Notes: generated from the letters alone by a model not told the origin. Positions 17,591-25,914 are shown, counted from the stretch's first letter. The stretch: 64,000 nt of DNA from Streptomyces sp. A3M-1-3 (GCF_024213665.1 NZ_JANAVP010000025.1:1-64000); one strand, 5' to 3'. Numbers and translations: made by a program.

Positions 17591-18796
17591 ATGAGCGCAT
17601 CGCAGACCTCCGAGTTCCCCACTCTCCTCGTCAAGATCTTCGGCAAGGACCGTCCCGGGATCACCGCCGGACTGTTCGACACCCTCGCCGCCTACGCGGT
17701 CGATGTCATCGACATCGAGCAGGTAGTCACCCGGGGGCGCATCGTGCTGTGCGCGCTCGTCACCGTGCCCAGCGCCGGCGGCACCACCGAGGGCGACATG
17801 CGCGCCACCGTGCACAGCTGGGCCGAGTCGCTCAAGCTGCAGGCCGAGATCATCTCCGGCACGGGCGACAACCGCCCCCGCGGCAGTGGGCGCTCACACG
17901 TGACCGTGCTCGGGCACCCGCTCACCGCCGAGTCGACCGCCGCGATCGCCGCGCGCATCACCGCCACCGGCGGCAACATCGACCGTATCTTCCGGCTGGC
18001 GAAGTATCCCGTCACCGCCGTCGAGTTCGCGGTCTCCGGTGCGGAGACGGAGCCGCTCAGGACCGCCCTGGCGACCGAGGCCGCCGAGATCGGGGTCGAT
18101 GTCGCCGTCGTATCGGCCGGACTGCACCGCCGTGCGCAGCGGCTGGTGGTCATGGACGTGGACTCGACCCTCATCCAGGACGAGGTGATCGAACTCTTCG
18201 CGGCGCACGCGGGCTGCGAGGACAAGGTCGCCGACGTCACCGCGCAGGCGATGCGCGGTGAGCTGGACTTCGAGCAGTCGCTGCACGCGCGCGTGGCCCT
18301 GCTGGCCGGTCTCGACGCGTCGGTGGTGGACAAGGTACGGGCCGAGGTGCGGCTCACCCCGGGCGCCCGGACGCTGATCCGTACGCTCAAGCGCCTCGGC
18401 TACCAAGTCGGTGTCGTATCGGGCGGTTTCACCCAGGTCACGGATGATCTGAAGGACCGGCTGGGGCTGGACTTCGCCTCGGCGAACACCCTGGAGATCG
18501 TCGACGGGACACTCACCGGGCGCGTGGTCGGCGATGTGGTGGACCGCGCGGGCAAGGCCCGGCTGCTGCGCAGCTTCGCCGCGGAGGCGGGCGTCCCGCT
18601 GGCGCAGACCGTGGCCATCGGCGACGGCGCCAACGACCTGGACATGCTCAACGCGGCCGGTCTGGGCGTCGCCTTCAACGCCAAGCCGGTGGTACGCGAG
18701 GCCGCGCACACCGCGGTGAACGTGCCCTTCCTGGACGCCGTGCTCTATCTGCTGGGCATCACCCGCGAGGAGGTCGAGGCCGCGGACGTGGAGTGA
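17591..18796 (+). CDS. serB: Phosphoserine phosphatase SerB with N-terminal ACT domains
   Basis: Final enzyme of serine biosynthesis, converting O-phosphoserine to L-serine. The 401-residue protein begins with a regulatory region of two ACT-like repeats (about 10-90 starting LLVKIFGKDRPGITAGLFDT, and 100-175). The HAD phosphatase domain follows: motif I DVDSTLIQDE with the nucleophilic Asp, motif II VVSGGFTQV, then GDGANDLDML for Mg2+ binding. The long ACT-containing form is the usual mycobacterial/streptomycete type, and ACT domains suggest feedback by amino acids. ATG 17591 is chosen. Confidence 0.96.
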   Translation: MSASQTSEFPTLLVKIFGKDRPGITAGLFDTLAAYAVDVIDIEQVVTRGRIVLCALVTVPSAGGTTEGDMRATVHSWAESLKLQAEIISGTGDNRPRGSGRSHVTVLGHPLTAESTAAIAARITATGGNIDRIFRLAKYPVTAVEFAVSGAETEPLRTALATEAAEIGVDVAVVSAGLHRRAQRLVVMDVDSTLIQDEVIELFAAHAGCEDKVADVTAQAMRGELDFEQSLHARVALLAGLDASVVDKVRAEVRLTPGARTLIRTLKRLGYQVGVVSGGFTQVTDDLKDRLGLDFASANTLEIVDGTLTGRVVGDVVDRAGKARLLRSFAAEAGVPLAQTVAIGDGANDLDMLNAAGLGVAFNAKPVVREAAHTAVNVPFLDAVLYLLGITREEVEAADVE

Positions 18797-18840
18797 CCGG
18801 CCGACCGGGCACCAGACCCCAGACCCCAGACGCACCGCTG

Positions 18841-18873
18841 AGGGCCCCGGCATCCGTATGGTGCCGGGGCCCT
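18841..18873 (+). terminator. Hairpin between convergent serB and SixA-like gene
   Basis: A 12-bp inverted repeat (AGGGCCCCGGCA / TGCCGGGGCCCT) lies between two convergent genes, with a CCTTG end. It can serve serB directly and the minus-strand gene from the other side. Confidence 0.82.
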
Positions 18874-18903
18874 TGGGCGTAAAGGGGCGGAGGAGACGGG
18901 GAG

Positions 18904-19422
18904 TTACTTGTCCGGTGCCCAGAACTCCAGCAGCGTGCCGACCCCGTGTTCCACGGACTTCCAGGAGCCGTTGAAGCCGATGACGGCGAGCGCCGAGGTC
19001 GGGAAGCCGCGCCGGGTCATCCGGGTCAGCGCATCGCCCTCCGCCCGGCCGGTGAGAGCGTCGGCGAGCGCGTGCATACCGGGGTTGTGGCCGATGACGA
19101 GCAGGTCCTGCACCTGGTCCGGGGTCTCGTTGAGCAGCGCGATCAGCTCGCCCAGGGATGCCTCGTACAGCCGCTCCTCGTACACCGTCTTGGGCCGGTG
19201 CGGCAGGTTCTGGACGGCGAGCTTCCAGGTCTCGCGGGTCCGGGCGGCGGTCGAGCAGAGGGCCAGATCGAAGGTGATGCCGGTCTCGGCCAGCCGGAGG
19301 CCGGCGGCGGGGGCGTCCTTGCGGCCGCGCTCCGCGAGTGGCCGCTCATGGTCGGACACCTGCGGCCAGTCGGCTTTCGCATGCCGGAGTAGGGCGATCC
19401 TGCGGGGTGTATCGACGCTCAT
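18904..19422 (-). CDS. SixA-like histidine phosphatase family protein
   Basis: A 172-residue member of the branch-2 histidine phosphatases. The catalytic RHG-type motif is ALLRHAKADWP, with the phosphohistidine residue inside it. The second conserved region is CSTAARTRETW, the acidic partner lies near LYEASLGELIALL, and the second His is in LLVIGHNPGMHALAD. SixA removes phosphate from His on phosphotransfer proteins, but whether that applies here is not known. ATG 19422 starts the protein two codons before the conserved core. Confidence 0.9.
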   Translation of the reverse strand: MSVDTPRRIALLRHAKADWPQVSDHERPLAERGRKDAPAAGLRLAETGITFDLALCSTAARTRETWKLAVQNLPHRPKTVYEERLYEASLGELIALLNETPDQVQDLLVIGHNPGMHALADALTGRAEGDALTRMTRRGFPTSALAVIGFNGSWKSVEHGVGTLLEFWAPDK

Positions 19423-19504
19423 GCATCCCAGCTTCGCATGAATTGAGCCACGGGGCGCAGGGTGTTGAACGGCTTGTCCCGCCAGGGGTGAACGGCTGGG
19501 CGGT

Positions 19505-19714
19505 CTAGTCCGAGAGCGTCTGCTGGATGCGCTCGAGCAGTTCCGCGACGGCCGGGTCGCCGGTCGCGGCGTGTGCCTCGCCCGGTCCCGCGATGAGCAG
19601 GAGCAGTACGACGAAGGCGATCGCGGGCAGGGCGACCGCCCACCACGGCAGCCGCACCTCGACGCCGCCGCGGGCGGCAGGGGGGACGGACCGGGTGTGC
19701 GTAAGGTCCGACAT
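19505..19714 (-). CDS. Small single-pass membrane protein, hypothetical
   Basis: A 69-residue protein with a short polar N-terminus (MSDLTHTRSVPPAARGG), one transmembrane helix (VALPAIAFVVLLLLIAGPGE) and an acidic C-terminal helix ending LLERIQQTLSD. The start is ATG 19714, preceded by a GGAGG element; an upstream in-frame start would give an unconserved arginine-rich extension. Codon usage supports it. The function is unknown. Confidence 0.7.
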   Translation of the reverse strand: MSDLTHTRSVPPAARGGVEVRLPWWAVALPAIAFVVLLLLIAGPGEAHAATGDPAVAELLERIQQTLSD

Positions 19715-19860
19715 GGCCGCCTCCGTGGGTCTTCGGTTGGTGTACCTCGAACCTACGGATCGGCGCGGGCGGTTCCCATCCGGTGATCCACCCACTTGAC
19801 CCTGACCCTGGCCCCCTAGGGGATGGTGGGGCCAGCCCCACCCCCGCGCTGTCGCGGCAT

Positions 19861-19977
19861 TCAGGGGGAGGCGATGGACGCGACGATTCCGATGATCACG
19901 GTGATGGCCAGCATCGCGCCGAGCACGATGAGCAGTTTCTTCTGGCCGTTCTGGGGATTCGGGTCGAGCACAGGCAT
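19861..19977 (-). CDS. 38-residue transporter-associated membrane protein
   Basis: This very small ORF is too short for usual gene calling. It reads MPVLDPNPQNGQKKLLIVLG followed by a hydrophobic helix and ends IVASIASP. A polar head with PNPQNGQKK and a single membrane span match the small streptomycete family I recall as SGM_5486, described as transporter-associated. Its ATG lies only 4 bases after the stop of the CynX/NimT permease gene, so translation is very probably coupled. It may be an accessory subunit of that permease; this is inferred from position. Confidence 0.8.
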   Translation of the reverse strand: MPVLDPNPQNGQKKLLIVLGAMLAITVIIGIVASIASP

Positions 19978-19981
19978 GCGG

Positions 19982-21316
19982 TCAGTCTCGCATGCCGCAT
20001 TCGTCCTCGATCGTGCGGTCCCGCCCGGCCAGTACGCCAACCGCGATCTGCGGCAGCATCAGGCCCGCCATCAGCGCGATGGGCAGGTCCCAGCCGCCGC
20101 TGTGCTGGTAGAGCGCACCGATGACCAGCGGTCCGGGGATGGAGATCAGGTAGCCGGTGCTCTGCGCGAAGGCGGACAGCCGGACCACGCCCGGGCCGGA
20201 ACGGGCGCGCATCCCGATCATGGTGATGGCGAGCGGGAAGGCGCAGTTGGAGACGCCGAGGAGGAGCGCCCACACCCAGGCGCCGGCCGCGGGGGCGAAG
20301 TACAGGCCCGCGTATCCGCTGAGGCCGAAGAGGCCGAGGGCGACGACGAGCAGGCCCTGGTTCCTCATCCGGGCGGCCAGCCGGGGGATGACGAAGGCGA
20401 GCGGGACGCCCATCACCATCGTCACGGCCAGCAGCACACCGGCGGTGCCCGCCGGGACTCCGGCGTCGCGGAAGATCTGCGGCATCCAGCCCATGGTGAT
20501 GTACGCGGCGGTGGCCTGGAGGCCGAAGAAGCAGGCCAGCGCCCACGCGGTGCGGCTGCGGGTGATACGTACGGCCGGGGCGTCCGGGTCCTGGTGGCGT
20601 GCGGCGGCGGTCGCGCCGGCCGCTGCGGTGCGGCGCTCCGCGGTGCGGCGCTCGCGGGCCATCGGCAGCCAGGCCAGGAGGGCGAGAGCGGCGAGCACGG
20701 CCCACACGGCGAGGCCGGTGCGCCAACTGCCGCCCAGCGCCTTGGTCATGGGCACGGTCGCGGCGGCCGCGACGGAGGTGCCCAGTGCCAGCGCCATGGA
20801 GTAGAGCCCGGTCATGGTGCCGACGCGGTCCGGGAACCAGCGCTTGATGACGACCGGCATCAGGACGTTGCTGAGCGCGATGCCCGCGAGGGCGAAGGCG
20901 CTGGCGGCCAGGAAGCCCGCGGTGCCGCCGGCGAACGGGCGGATCACCAGGCCGGCGGTGATGGCGGCCATACCGGCGCAGAGGATCGCCGCGGGTCCGA
21001 ACCGGCGGGCGAGCCGGGGTGCGGTGATGCCGAAGACGGCGAAGCAGAGCGGGGGTACGGAGGTGAGGAGTCCGGCGACTGTGCCGCTCATCCCGAGTCC
21101 GGTCCGCGTCTCCTCCAGGAGCACGCCGAGGCTGGTGATGGCGGGGCGGAGATTGAGGGCGGCCAGGACGATGCCGACGAGGAGGAGCGCGGCCGGCCAG
21201 GCGGGAGAGACGGGTGGGGCGGCCGGGGCTGAACGGGGGTGGGTACGGGGGCCCGTACGAGAGTCGGCAGTGCGGCTCAGGGTTTGGACGGGTGGGTTGT
21301 CGGTGTCGTCGGCCAT
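19982..21316 (-). CDS. CynX/NimT family MFS transporter
   Basis: A 444-residue major-facilitator permease with twelve hydrophobic segments and a long basic central loop (about 235-265, rich in Arg and Ala). The family is related to cyanate (CynX) and 2-nitroimidazole (NimT) transporters. LAALNLRPAITSLGVLLEET at the first helix is a good signature. The substrate is unknown. The gene diverges from a FadR-type regulator across 60 bases containing palindromes, so repression by that regulator is likely. A 38-residue membrane ORF follows in the same operon. Confidence 0.93.
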   Translation of the reverse strand: MADDTDNPPVQTLSRTADSRTGPRTHPRSAPAAPPVSPAWPAALLLVGIVLAALNLRPAITSLGVLLEETRTGLGMSGTVAGLLTSVPPLCFAVFGITAPRLARRFGPAAILCAGMAAITAGLVIRPFAGGTAGFLAASAFALAGIALSNVLMPVVIKRWFPDRVGTMTGLYSMALALGTSVAAAATVPMTKALGGSWRTGLAVWAVLAALALLAWLPMARERRTAERRTAAAGATAAARHQDPDAPAVRITRSRTAWALACFFGLQATAAYITMGWMPQIFRDAGVPAGTAGVLLAVTMVMGVPLAFVIPRLAARMRNQGLLVVALGLFGLSGYAGLYFAPAAGAWVWALLLGVSNCAFPLAITMIGMRARSGPGVVRLSAFAQSTGYLISIPGPLVIGALYQHSGGWDLPIALMAGLMLPQIAVGVLAGRDRTIEDECGMRD

Positions 21317-21330
21317 GGATCCATCATAGA

Positions 21331-21356
21331 ATCATGGGATGATTGGTTGTCCAATC
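21331..21356. promoter_or_regulatory. Palindromic operator between MFS gene and GntR/FadR regulator
   Basis: GATTGG (21341-21346) and CCAATC (21351-21356) form a perfect inverted repeat around TTGT, giving a TTGG-N4-CCAA core. An overlapping ATCAT-GGG-ATGAT repeat spans 21331-21343. Such short palindromes in a divergent promoter are typical FadR-subfamily operators, so the neighbouring regulator is the natural ligand. Confidence 0.65.
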
Positions 21357-21376
21357 CACGCACACGAAGGAGCACC

Positions 21377-22063
21377 ATGCCGCTGTCCTCTCCCCGGCGT
21401 TCCGCGCTCGCCGATCAGGTGATCGCCGAGCTGCGCAACCAGATCACCTCGGGCGAGTGGCCGGTCGGGTCGCGCATCCCCACCGAACCCGAGCTGGTGG
21501 AGCAGCTGGGGGTGGCGCGCAACACCGTCCGCGAGGCGGTCCGCGCGCTCGCGCACAACGGGCTGCTGGACATCCGGCAGGGCTCGGGCACGTACGTCAT
21601 CGCCACCAGTGAGCTGGCCGGGGTGATGCACCGCCGGTTCGCCGGCGCGGACCCGCGTCACATCGCCGAGCTGCGCGCCACGCTGGAGTCCTCGGCGGCC
21701 CGGCTGGCGGCCCAGCGGCGTACCGAGAAGGACCTGAAGCAGCTGGACACGCTGCTCGCGCGCCGCGAGGCGGCGTGGGCCACGGGTGACGCGGAGCTGT
21801 TCGTGGCGGCGGACGCGACGCTGCACCTGGCGGTGGTGGCCGCCTCGCACAACGAGGTGCTGACCGAGCTCTACGCCGACCTGGGCGACCTGATGCGCGA
21901 GTGGCTGCGGGAGGACGTCGGCCAGGATCTGCGCCCGGAGGCCCATATGGACCACTCCCGGCTGGTGGAAGCGATCCGGCGCGGCGACGCGGACACCGCC
22001 GCGAGCGAGGCCGCGGGCTATCCGTTCATGTGCCTGAGGGCGCCTCAGGGTGCTGGTGACTGA
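21377..22063 (+). CDS. FadR-subfamily GntR transcriptional regulator
   Basis: A 228-residue regulator. The N-terminal winged helix (about 8-75) shows LADQVIAELRNQITSGEWPV, GSRIPTEPELVEQLGVARNT and VREAVRALAHNGLLDIRQGS. The C-terminal FCD ligand-binding domain (about 90-220) has typical metal-binding positions around DATLHLAVVAASHNEVL and HMDHSRLVEAIRRGD. It probably controls the divergent CynX/NimT permease and itself through the operator at 21331-21356. ATG 21377 follows AAGGAG with proper spacing. The 3' end overlaps the convergent downstream gene by 38 bases. Confidence 0.92.
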   Translation: MPLSSPRRSALADQVIAELRNQITSGEWPVGSRIPTEPELVEQLGVARNTVREAVRALAHNGLLDIRQGSGTYVIATSELAGVMHRRFAGADPRHIAELRATLESSAARLAAQRRTEKDLKQLDTLLARREAAWATGDAELFVAADATLHLAVVAASHNEVLTELYADLGDLMREWLREDVGQDLRPEAHMDHSRLVEAIRRGDADTAASEAAGYPFMCLRAPQGAGD

Positions 22064-22433
22064 TCCACACCGCGCGGACCTCTTTCCAGCAGCGGTCGGA
22101 CAGCTCGGCGTAGCCGGCCGGGCCGACGGTCACGGGTGCGCTGTCCCCGTCGATGTCCCACCAGCGGTCGCATTCGACGTGCAGCCGGACGAGGTCGGTC
22201 TCGGGGTAGGGGTTGTGGCAGAAGGCGCTGACGTGTGAGCCGTCGATCGTCGTACGGCATTCGGCGCCGAAGCGTGGCGGCTCGGGGGCGGGTGCGGGGG
22301 CAGGAGCGGGAGCGGCGCCGCGGGATTCTGCGGTGGGATCGGCTTGCGCGGTGGTGGTGGCCGGTACCAGGAGACCGGACAGGACGACTGAGGTCAGCAG
22401 CAGGTATGCCGCTCGGCTCCGCCTCGGGCGCAC
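22026..22433 (-). CDS. Secreted hypothetical protein with Ala-Pro linker
   Basis: A 135-residue exported protein of unknown function. A signal peptide (RPRRSRAAYLLLTSVVLSGL, cleavage near TAQA) is followed by an Ala-Pro repeat linker, then a small domain with four cysteines (ECRTTIDGSH, FCHNPYPETD, VECDRWW, RCWKEV) likely to form two disulfides. GTG 22433 is chosen because GGGGAGGAGG lies just upstream. The last 38 bases overlap the convergent regulator gene, and no terminator separates the two. Confidence 0.75.
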   Translation of the reverse strand: MRPRRSRAAYLLLTSVVLSGLLVPATTTAQADPTAESRGAAPAPAPAPAPEPPRFGAECRTTIDGSHVSAFCHNPYPETDLVRLHVECDRWWDIDGDSAPVTVGPAGYAELSDRCWKEVRAVWISHQHPEAPSGT

Positions 22434-22527
22434 ACCCGCACCTCCTCCCCGCAGGACGCCGGGAAGACCCCGGTTCGACCAGTTTGCAGGGAGTTGCCGG
22501 GCTTTTCGACTCGGGGAACGCACGCAC

Positions 22528-22573
22528 AGCGGCCGCGCACCGTCCGCCCGAAGGCTGACAGCACGCGGCCGCT
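22528..22573 (-). terminator. Large inverted repeat between secreted protein gene and fabI
   Basis: A perfect 10-bp inverted repeat (AGCGGCCGCG, 22528-22537; CGCGGCCGCT, 22564-22573) encloses a 26-base loop. It lies downstream of fabI on the minus strand, past the duplicated fabI tail, and could end the fabG-fabI transcript. The loop is long for a terminator. Confidence 0.45.
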
Positions 22574-22587
22574 GAGGTGGGTACGGG

Positions 22588-22755
22588 TCCGTCCGGCGAG
22601 TGGGTGGCTAGGCCCATCATGTGCACGCCGCCGACCACTTCCCGACGCCGCCCTCGCACCGCTCGGCCCCGAGGGGCCTCCCGGGCTTCGAGACGGCTGC
22701 GCCGGACTCCGTCCGGCGAGTGGGTGGCTAGGCGCCCATCATGTGTACGCCGCCG
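22588..22755. repeat. Imperfect direct repeat: duplicated fabI 3' end
   Basis: The segment 22708-22755 (last eight fabI codons, stop and 20 bases beyond) is repeated at 22588-22633. The first 26 bases are identical, followed by a 2-base deletion and one C/T change. The outer copy reads VGGVHMMG on the minus strand but has lost the stop codon. The copies are 120 bases apart. Confidence 0.92.
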
Positions 22756-23495
22756 TCGACGTGGACGATCTCGCCCGTCGTCTTCGGGAACCAGTCCGAG
22801 AGCAGGGCCACCACTCCGCGGCCGGCCGGGTCCGGGTCGGCCATGTTCCACTCCAGCGGGGAGCGGTGGTTCCACACGTCCGCGAGCTCCGAGAAGCCCG
22901 GAATGGACTTGGCGGCCATGGAGCCGATCGGGCCGGCCGAGACCAGGTTGCAGCGGATGTTCTGCTTGCCGAGGTCGCGGGCGAGGTACCGGGAGGTGGC
23001 CTCCAGCGCGGCCTTGGCCGGGCCCATCCAGTCGTACTGCGGCCACGCGAACTGCGCGTCGAAGGTCAGGCCGACCACCGCGCCGCCCTCCTGCATCAGC
23101 GGCAGGCAGGCCATCGTGAGCGACTTCAGCGAGAACGCCGAGACGTGCATCGCCGTGGAGACCGACTCGAACGGCGTGTTGAGGAAGTTGCCGCCGAGCG
23201 CGTCCTGCGGGGCGAAGCCGATGGAGTGGACGACGCCGTCCAGGCTGCCGAGCTCCTCACGGACCAGGTCCGCCAGCCGGTCCAGGTGCTCGGCGTTCGT
23301 GACGTCCAGCTCGATGACCTTGGCCGGCTTGGGGAGCTTCCTGGCGATGCGCTCGGTCAGCGTGGGCCGGGGGAACGCGGTCAGGATGACCTCGGCGCCC
23401 TGTTCCTGGGCCAGCTTGGCGGTGTGGAAGGCAATGGAGGACTCCATCAGCACACCCGTGATCAAGATGCGCTTGCCGTCGAGAATTCCGCTCAT
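22728..23495 (-). CDS. fabI: Enoyl-[acyl-carrier-protein] reductase (NADH) FabI
   Basis: The last reductive step of the type II fatty acid elongation cycle, reducing trans-2-enoyl-ACP. The 255-residue protein has the FabI/InhA features: ILITGVLMESSIAFHTAKLA with the loosened Gly motif, DVTNAEH, and HSIGFAPQ. The catalytic pair is Tyr and Lys in QYDWMGPAKAALE (Y-x6-K, as in InhA). It follows fabG by 5 bases on the same strand, so the pair forms an operon. From memory it corresponds to SCO1814. FabI-type enzymes are the target class of triclosan and isoniazid. Confidence 0.96.
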   Translation of the reverse strand: MSGILDGKRILITGVLMESSIAFHTAKLAQEQGAEVILTAFPRPTLTERIARKLPKPAKVIELDVTNAEHLDRLADLVREELGSLDGVVHSIGFAPQDALGGNFLNTPFESVSTAMHVSAFSLKSLTMACLPLMQEGGAVVGLTFDAQFAWPQYDWMGPAKAALEATSRYLARDLGKQNIRCNLVSAGPIGSMAAKSIPGFSELADVWNHRSPLEWNMADPDPAGRGVVALLSDWFPKTTGEIVHVDGGVHMMGA

Positions 23496-23500
23496 GGCGT

Positions 23501-24205
23501 TCAGTGACCCATGCCCAATCCGCCGTCAACGGGAATGACGGCTCCGGTGATGTACGAGGCGTCGTCGGAGGCGAGGAACCGCACCGTGGCGGCGATCTCC
23601 TCCGGCTGCGCGTAACGACCGAGCGGCACGTTGGCGACGATGCCCGCGCGCTGCTCGTCGGTGAGCACCTTCGTCATGTCGGTGTCGACAAAGCCGGGTG
23701 CCACGACGTTGAAGGTGATGTTGCGCGAGCCGAGCTCACGGGCGAGGGAGCGCGCGAACCCGACCAGACCCGCCTTGGACGCGGCGTAGTTCGCCTGGCC
23801 CGCCGAGCCGAGCAGGCCGACCACCGAGGAGATGAGGACGACGCGGCCCTTCTTGGCGCGCAGCATGCCGCGGTTGGCGCGCTTGACGACCCGGAAGGTG
23901 CCCGTGAGGTTGGTGTCCAGGACCGCGGTGAAGTCCTCCTCGGACATCCGCATCAGCAACTGGTCCCTGGTGACGCCGGCGTTGGCGACCAGCACCTCCA
24001 CCGGACCGTGCTTCTCCTCGATCTCCTTGTAGGCCTGTTCCACCTGCTCGGAGTCGGTGATGTCGCACTTGACCGCGAGGAAGCCTGCCGGCGGCTCGCC
24101 GGACCGGTACGTGATCGCGACCTTGTCGCCGGCGTCGGCGAAAGCGCGGGCGATGGCGAGGCCGATGCCCCGGTTACCTCCGGTGACGAGAACCGAGCGG
24201 CTCAA
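23501..24205 (-). CDS. fabG: 3-oxoacyl-[acyl-carrier-protein] reductase FabG
   Basis: NADPH-dependent reduction of beta-ketoacyl-ACP in fatty acid synthesis. The 234-residue SDR has TGGNRGIGLAIARAF, NAGVTRDQLLMRMSEEDF, catalytic Ser in ISSVVGLLGSAGQ, and YAASKAGLVGFARSLAREL with the Tyr and Lys. The C-terminal VVAPGFVDTDMT and ITGAVIPVDGGLGMGH are canonical. It is the first gene of the fabG-fabI operon, with fabI starting 5 bases after its stop. The promoter lies in the divergent gap with tldD. Confidence 0.96.
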   Translation of the reverse strand: MSRSVLVTGGNRGIGLAIARAFADAGDKVAITYRSGEPPAGFLAVKCDITDSEQVEQAYKEIEEKHGPVEVLVANAGVTRDQLLMRMSEEDFTAVLDTNLTGTFRVVKRANRGMLRAKKGRVVLISSVVGLLGSAGQANYAASKAGLVGFARSLARELGSRNITFNVVAPGFVDTDMTKVLTDEQRAGIVANVPLGRYAQPEEIAATVRFLASDDASYITGAVIPVDGGLGMGH

Positions 24206-24312
24206 CGGATCACCCTTTCCATAGCGGTCTGGTTCACGGAAAACCTATCGGTCCTGTCCGCCTTACGGAGAATCCACCCCTGACAGCGCCTTGCGACGGT
24301 CACTGTCGGATC

Positions 24313-24330
24313 CCTACAGAAACGTGTAGG
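24313..24330. promoter_or_regulatory. Inverted repeat in the fabG/tldD divergent gap
   Basis: CCTACA and TGTAGG form a perfect 6-bp inverted repeat with a 6-base spacer, placed between the divergent fabG and tldD starts. It may be an operator. No matching regulator gene is adjacent, so the assignment is only positional. Confidence 0.4.
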
Positions 24331-24390
24331 CAAGCAGCGCTCCGGCGCGACATGATCGGGGCGACCGGTCTCGACGACAGGGAGACATCC

Positions 24391-25914
24391 GTGCCTCATT
24401 CCATCGACGAAGCGTTCACGGCGCTGCCGCTGCGGGCGCTCGCCGACGCGGCGCTCGCCCGCGCCCGCGCGCTGGGCGCCGAGCATGCCGACTTCCGCCT
24501 CGAACGGGTCCGCAGTGCCTCGTGGCGGCTGCGCGACGCCAAGCCTTCGGGCTCCTCGGACACGACCGATCTCGGGTATGCGGTGCGTGTGGTGCACGGC
24601 GGGAGCTGGGGGTTCGCCTCCGGCGTGGACCTGACGATGGACGCGGCGGCCCGGGTGGCGGGCCAGGCGGTGGCGATGGCCAAGCTCTCGGCGAAGGTGA
24701 TCGCCGCGGCGGGCTCCGACGAGCGGGTCGAGCTCGCGGACGAGCCCGTGCACGCGGAGCAGACCTGGATCTCCGCGTACGAGATCAACCCGTTCGAGGT
24801 GCCGGACGAGGAGAAGTCGGCGCTGCTCACGGACTGGAGCGCGCGGCTGCTGGCGGCGGAGGGGGTGGCGCACGTCGACGCCTCGCTGATGACCGTCCAC
24901 GAGAACAAGTTCTACGCGGACACGGCCGGCACCGTCACCACACAGCAGCGCGTACGGCTGAATCCCCAGCTCACCGCGGTCGCGGTGGACGCGAACTCGG
25001 GCGAGTTCGACTCCATGCGGACCCTCGCGCCGCCGGCCGGGCGCGGCTGGGAGTACCTGACCGGCACCGGCTGGGACTGGGACGCGGAACTGGAGCAGAT
25101 CCCGTCCCTGCTGGCGGAGAAGATGCGCGCGCCGAGCGTCGAGTCCGGTACGTACGACCTGGTCGTCGACCCGTCGAACCTCTGGCTCACCATCCATGAG
25201 TCGATCGGCCACGCGACCGAGCTGGACCGGGCGCTGGGCTACGAGGCGGCGTACGCCGGGACCTCCTTCGCGACCTTCGATCAGCTCGGCAAGCTGGCGT
25301 ACGGCTCGTCGATCATGAACGTGACGGGTGACCGGACTGCGGAACACGGGCTGGCGACGGTCGGGTACGACGACGAGGGCGTCCAGGCGCAGTCCTGGGA
25401 CCTGGTCAAGGACGGCACGCTCGTCGGCTACCAGCTGGACCGGCGGATCGCGAAGCTGACGGGCCTGGGCCGGTCGAACGGCTGCGCCTACGCGGACTCG
25501 CCGGGCCATGTGCCGGTGCAGCGGATGGCGAACGTGTCGTTGCGGCCGGATCCGGGCGGGCTGTCCACGGAGGATCTGATCGGGGGTGTCGAGCGCGGCA
25601 TCTATGTGGTGGGCGACCGGTCCTGGTCGATCGACATGCAGCGCTACAACTTCCAGTTCACCGGGCAGCGCTTCTTCCGGATCGAGAACGGCAGGCTGGC
25701 CGGCCAGCTGCGCGATGTGGCGTACCAGGCGACGACCACCGACTTCTGGGGCTCGATGGAGTCGGTCGGCGGGCCGCAGACGTACGTCCTGGGCGGAGCC
25801 TTCAACTGCGGCAAGGCGCAGCCGGGCCAGGTGGCCTCGGTCTCCCACGGCTGCCCGTCGGCCCTGTTCCGCGGCGTCAACATCCTCAACACCACGCAGG
25901 AGGCGGGACGATGA
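24391..25914 (+). CDS. tldD: TldD family metalloprotease
   Basis: The catalytic subunit of the TldD/TldE protease, which in E. coli trims microcin B17 leader and the CcdA antitoxin. The 507-residue protein contains the zinc motif HExxxH as HESIGH (residues 269-274), inside WLTIHESIGHATELDRA, and the C-terminal metal ligand region with CxxxxP-type NCGKAQPGQ. GTG 24391 is preferred, with AGGGAG just upstream. Its stop overlaps the ATG of a 37-codon ORF (ATGA), and the TldE/PmbA partner follows. The natural substrate in Streptomyces is not known. Confidence 0.93.
   Translation: MPHSIDEAFTALPLRALADAALARARALGAEHADFRLERVRSASWRLRDAKPSGSSDTTDLGYAVRVVHGGSWGFASGVDLTMDAAARVAGQAVAMAKLSAKVIAAAGSDERVELADEPVHAEQTWISAYEINPFEVPDEEKSALLTDWSARLLAAEGVAHVDASLMTVHENKFYADTAGTVTTQQRVRLNPQLTAVAVDANSGEFDSMRTLAPPAGRGWEYLTGTGWDWDAELEQIPSLLAEKMRAPSVESGTYDLVVDPSNLWLTIHESIGHATELDRALGYEAAYAGTSFATFDQLGKLAYGSSIMNVTGDRTAEHGLATVGYDDEGVQAQSWDLVKDGTLVGYQLDRRIAKLTGLGRSNGCAYADSPGHVPVQRMANVSLRPDPGGLSTEDLIGGVERGIYVVGDRSWSIDMQRYNFQFTGQRFFRIENGRLAGQLRDVAYQATTTDFWGSMESVGGPQTYVLGGAFNCGKAQPGQVASVSHGCPSALFRGVNILNTTQEAGR

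Noticed and set aside
22045-23046. 333-codon minus-strand frame overlapping fabI and the secreted protein gene.
   Set aside because: It is a shadow frame of two well-supported genes. Its repeated ATHSPDG segments merely reflect the DNA duplication at 22588-22755.
24352-24390. ATG 24352 as the tldD start.
   Set aside because: GTG 24391 has a properly spaced AGGGAG and matches the conserved beginning of the protein; the 13-residue extension looks unconserved.
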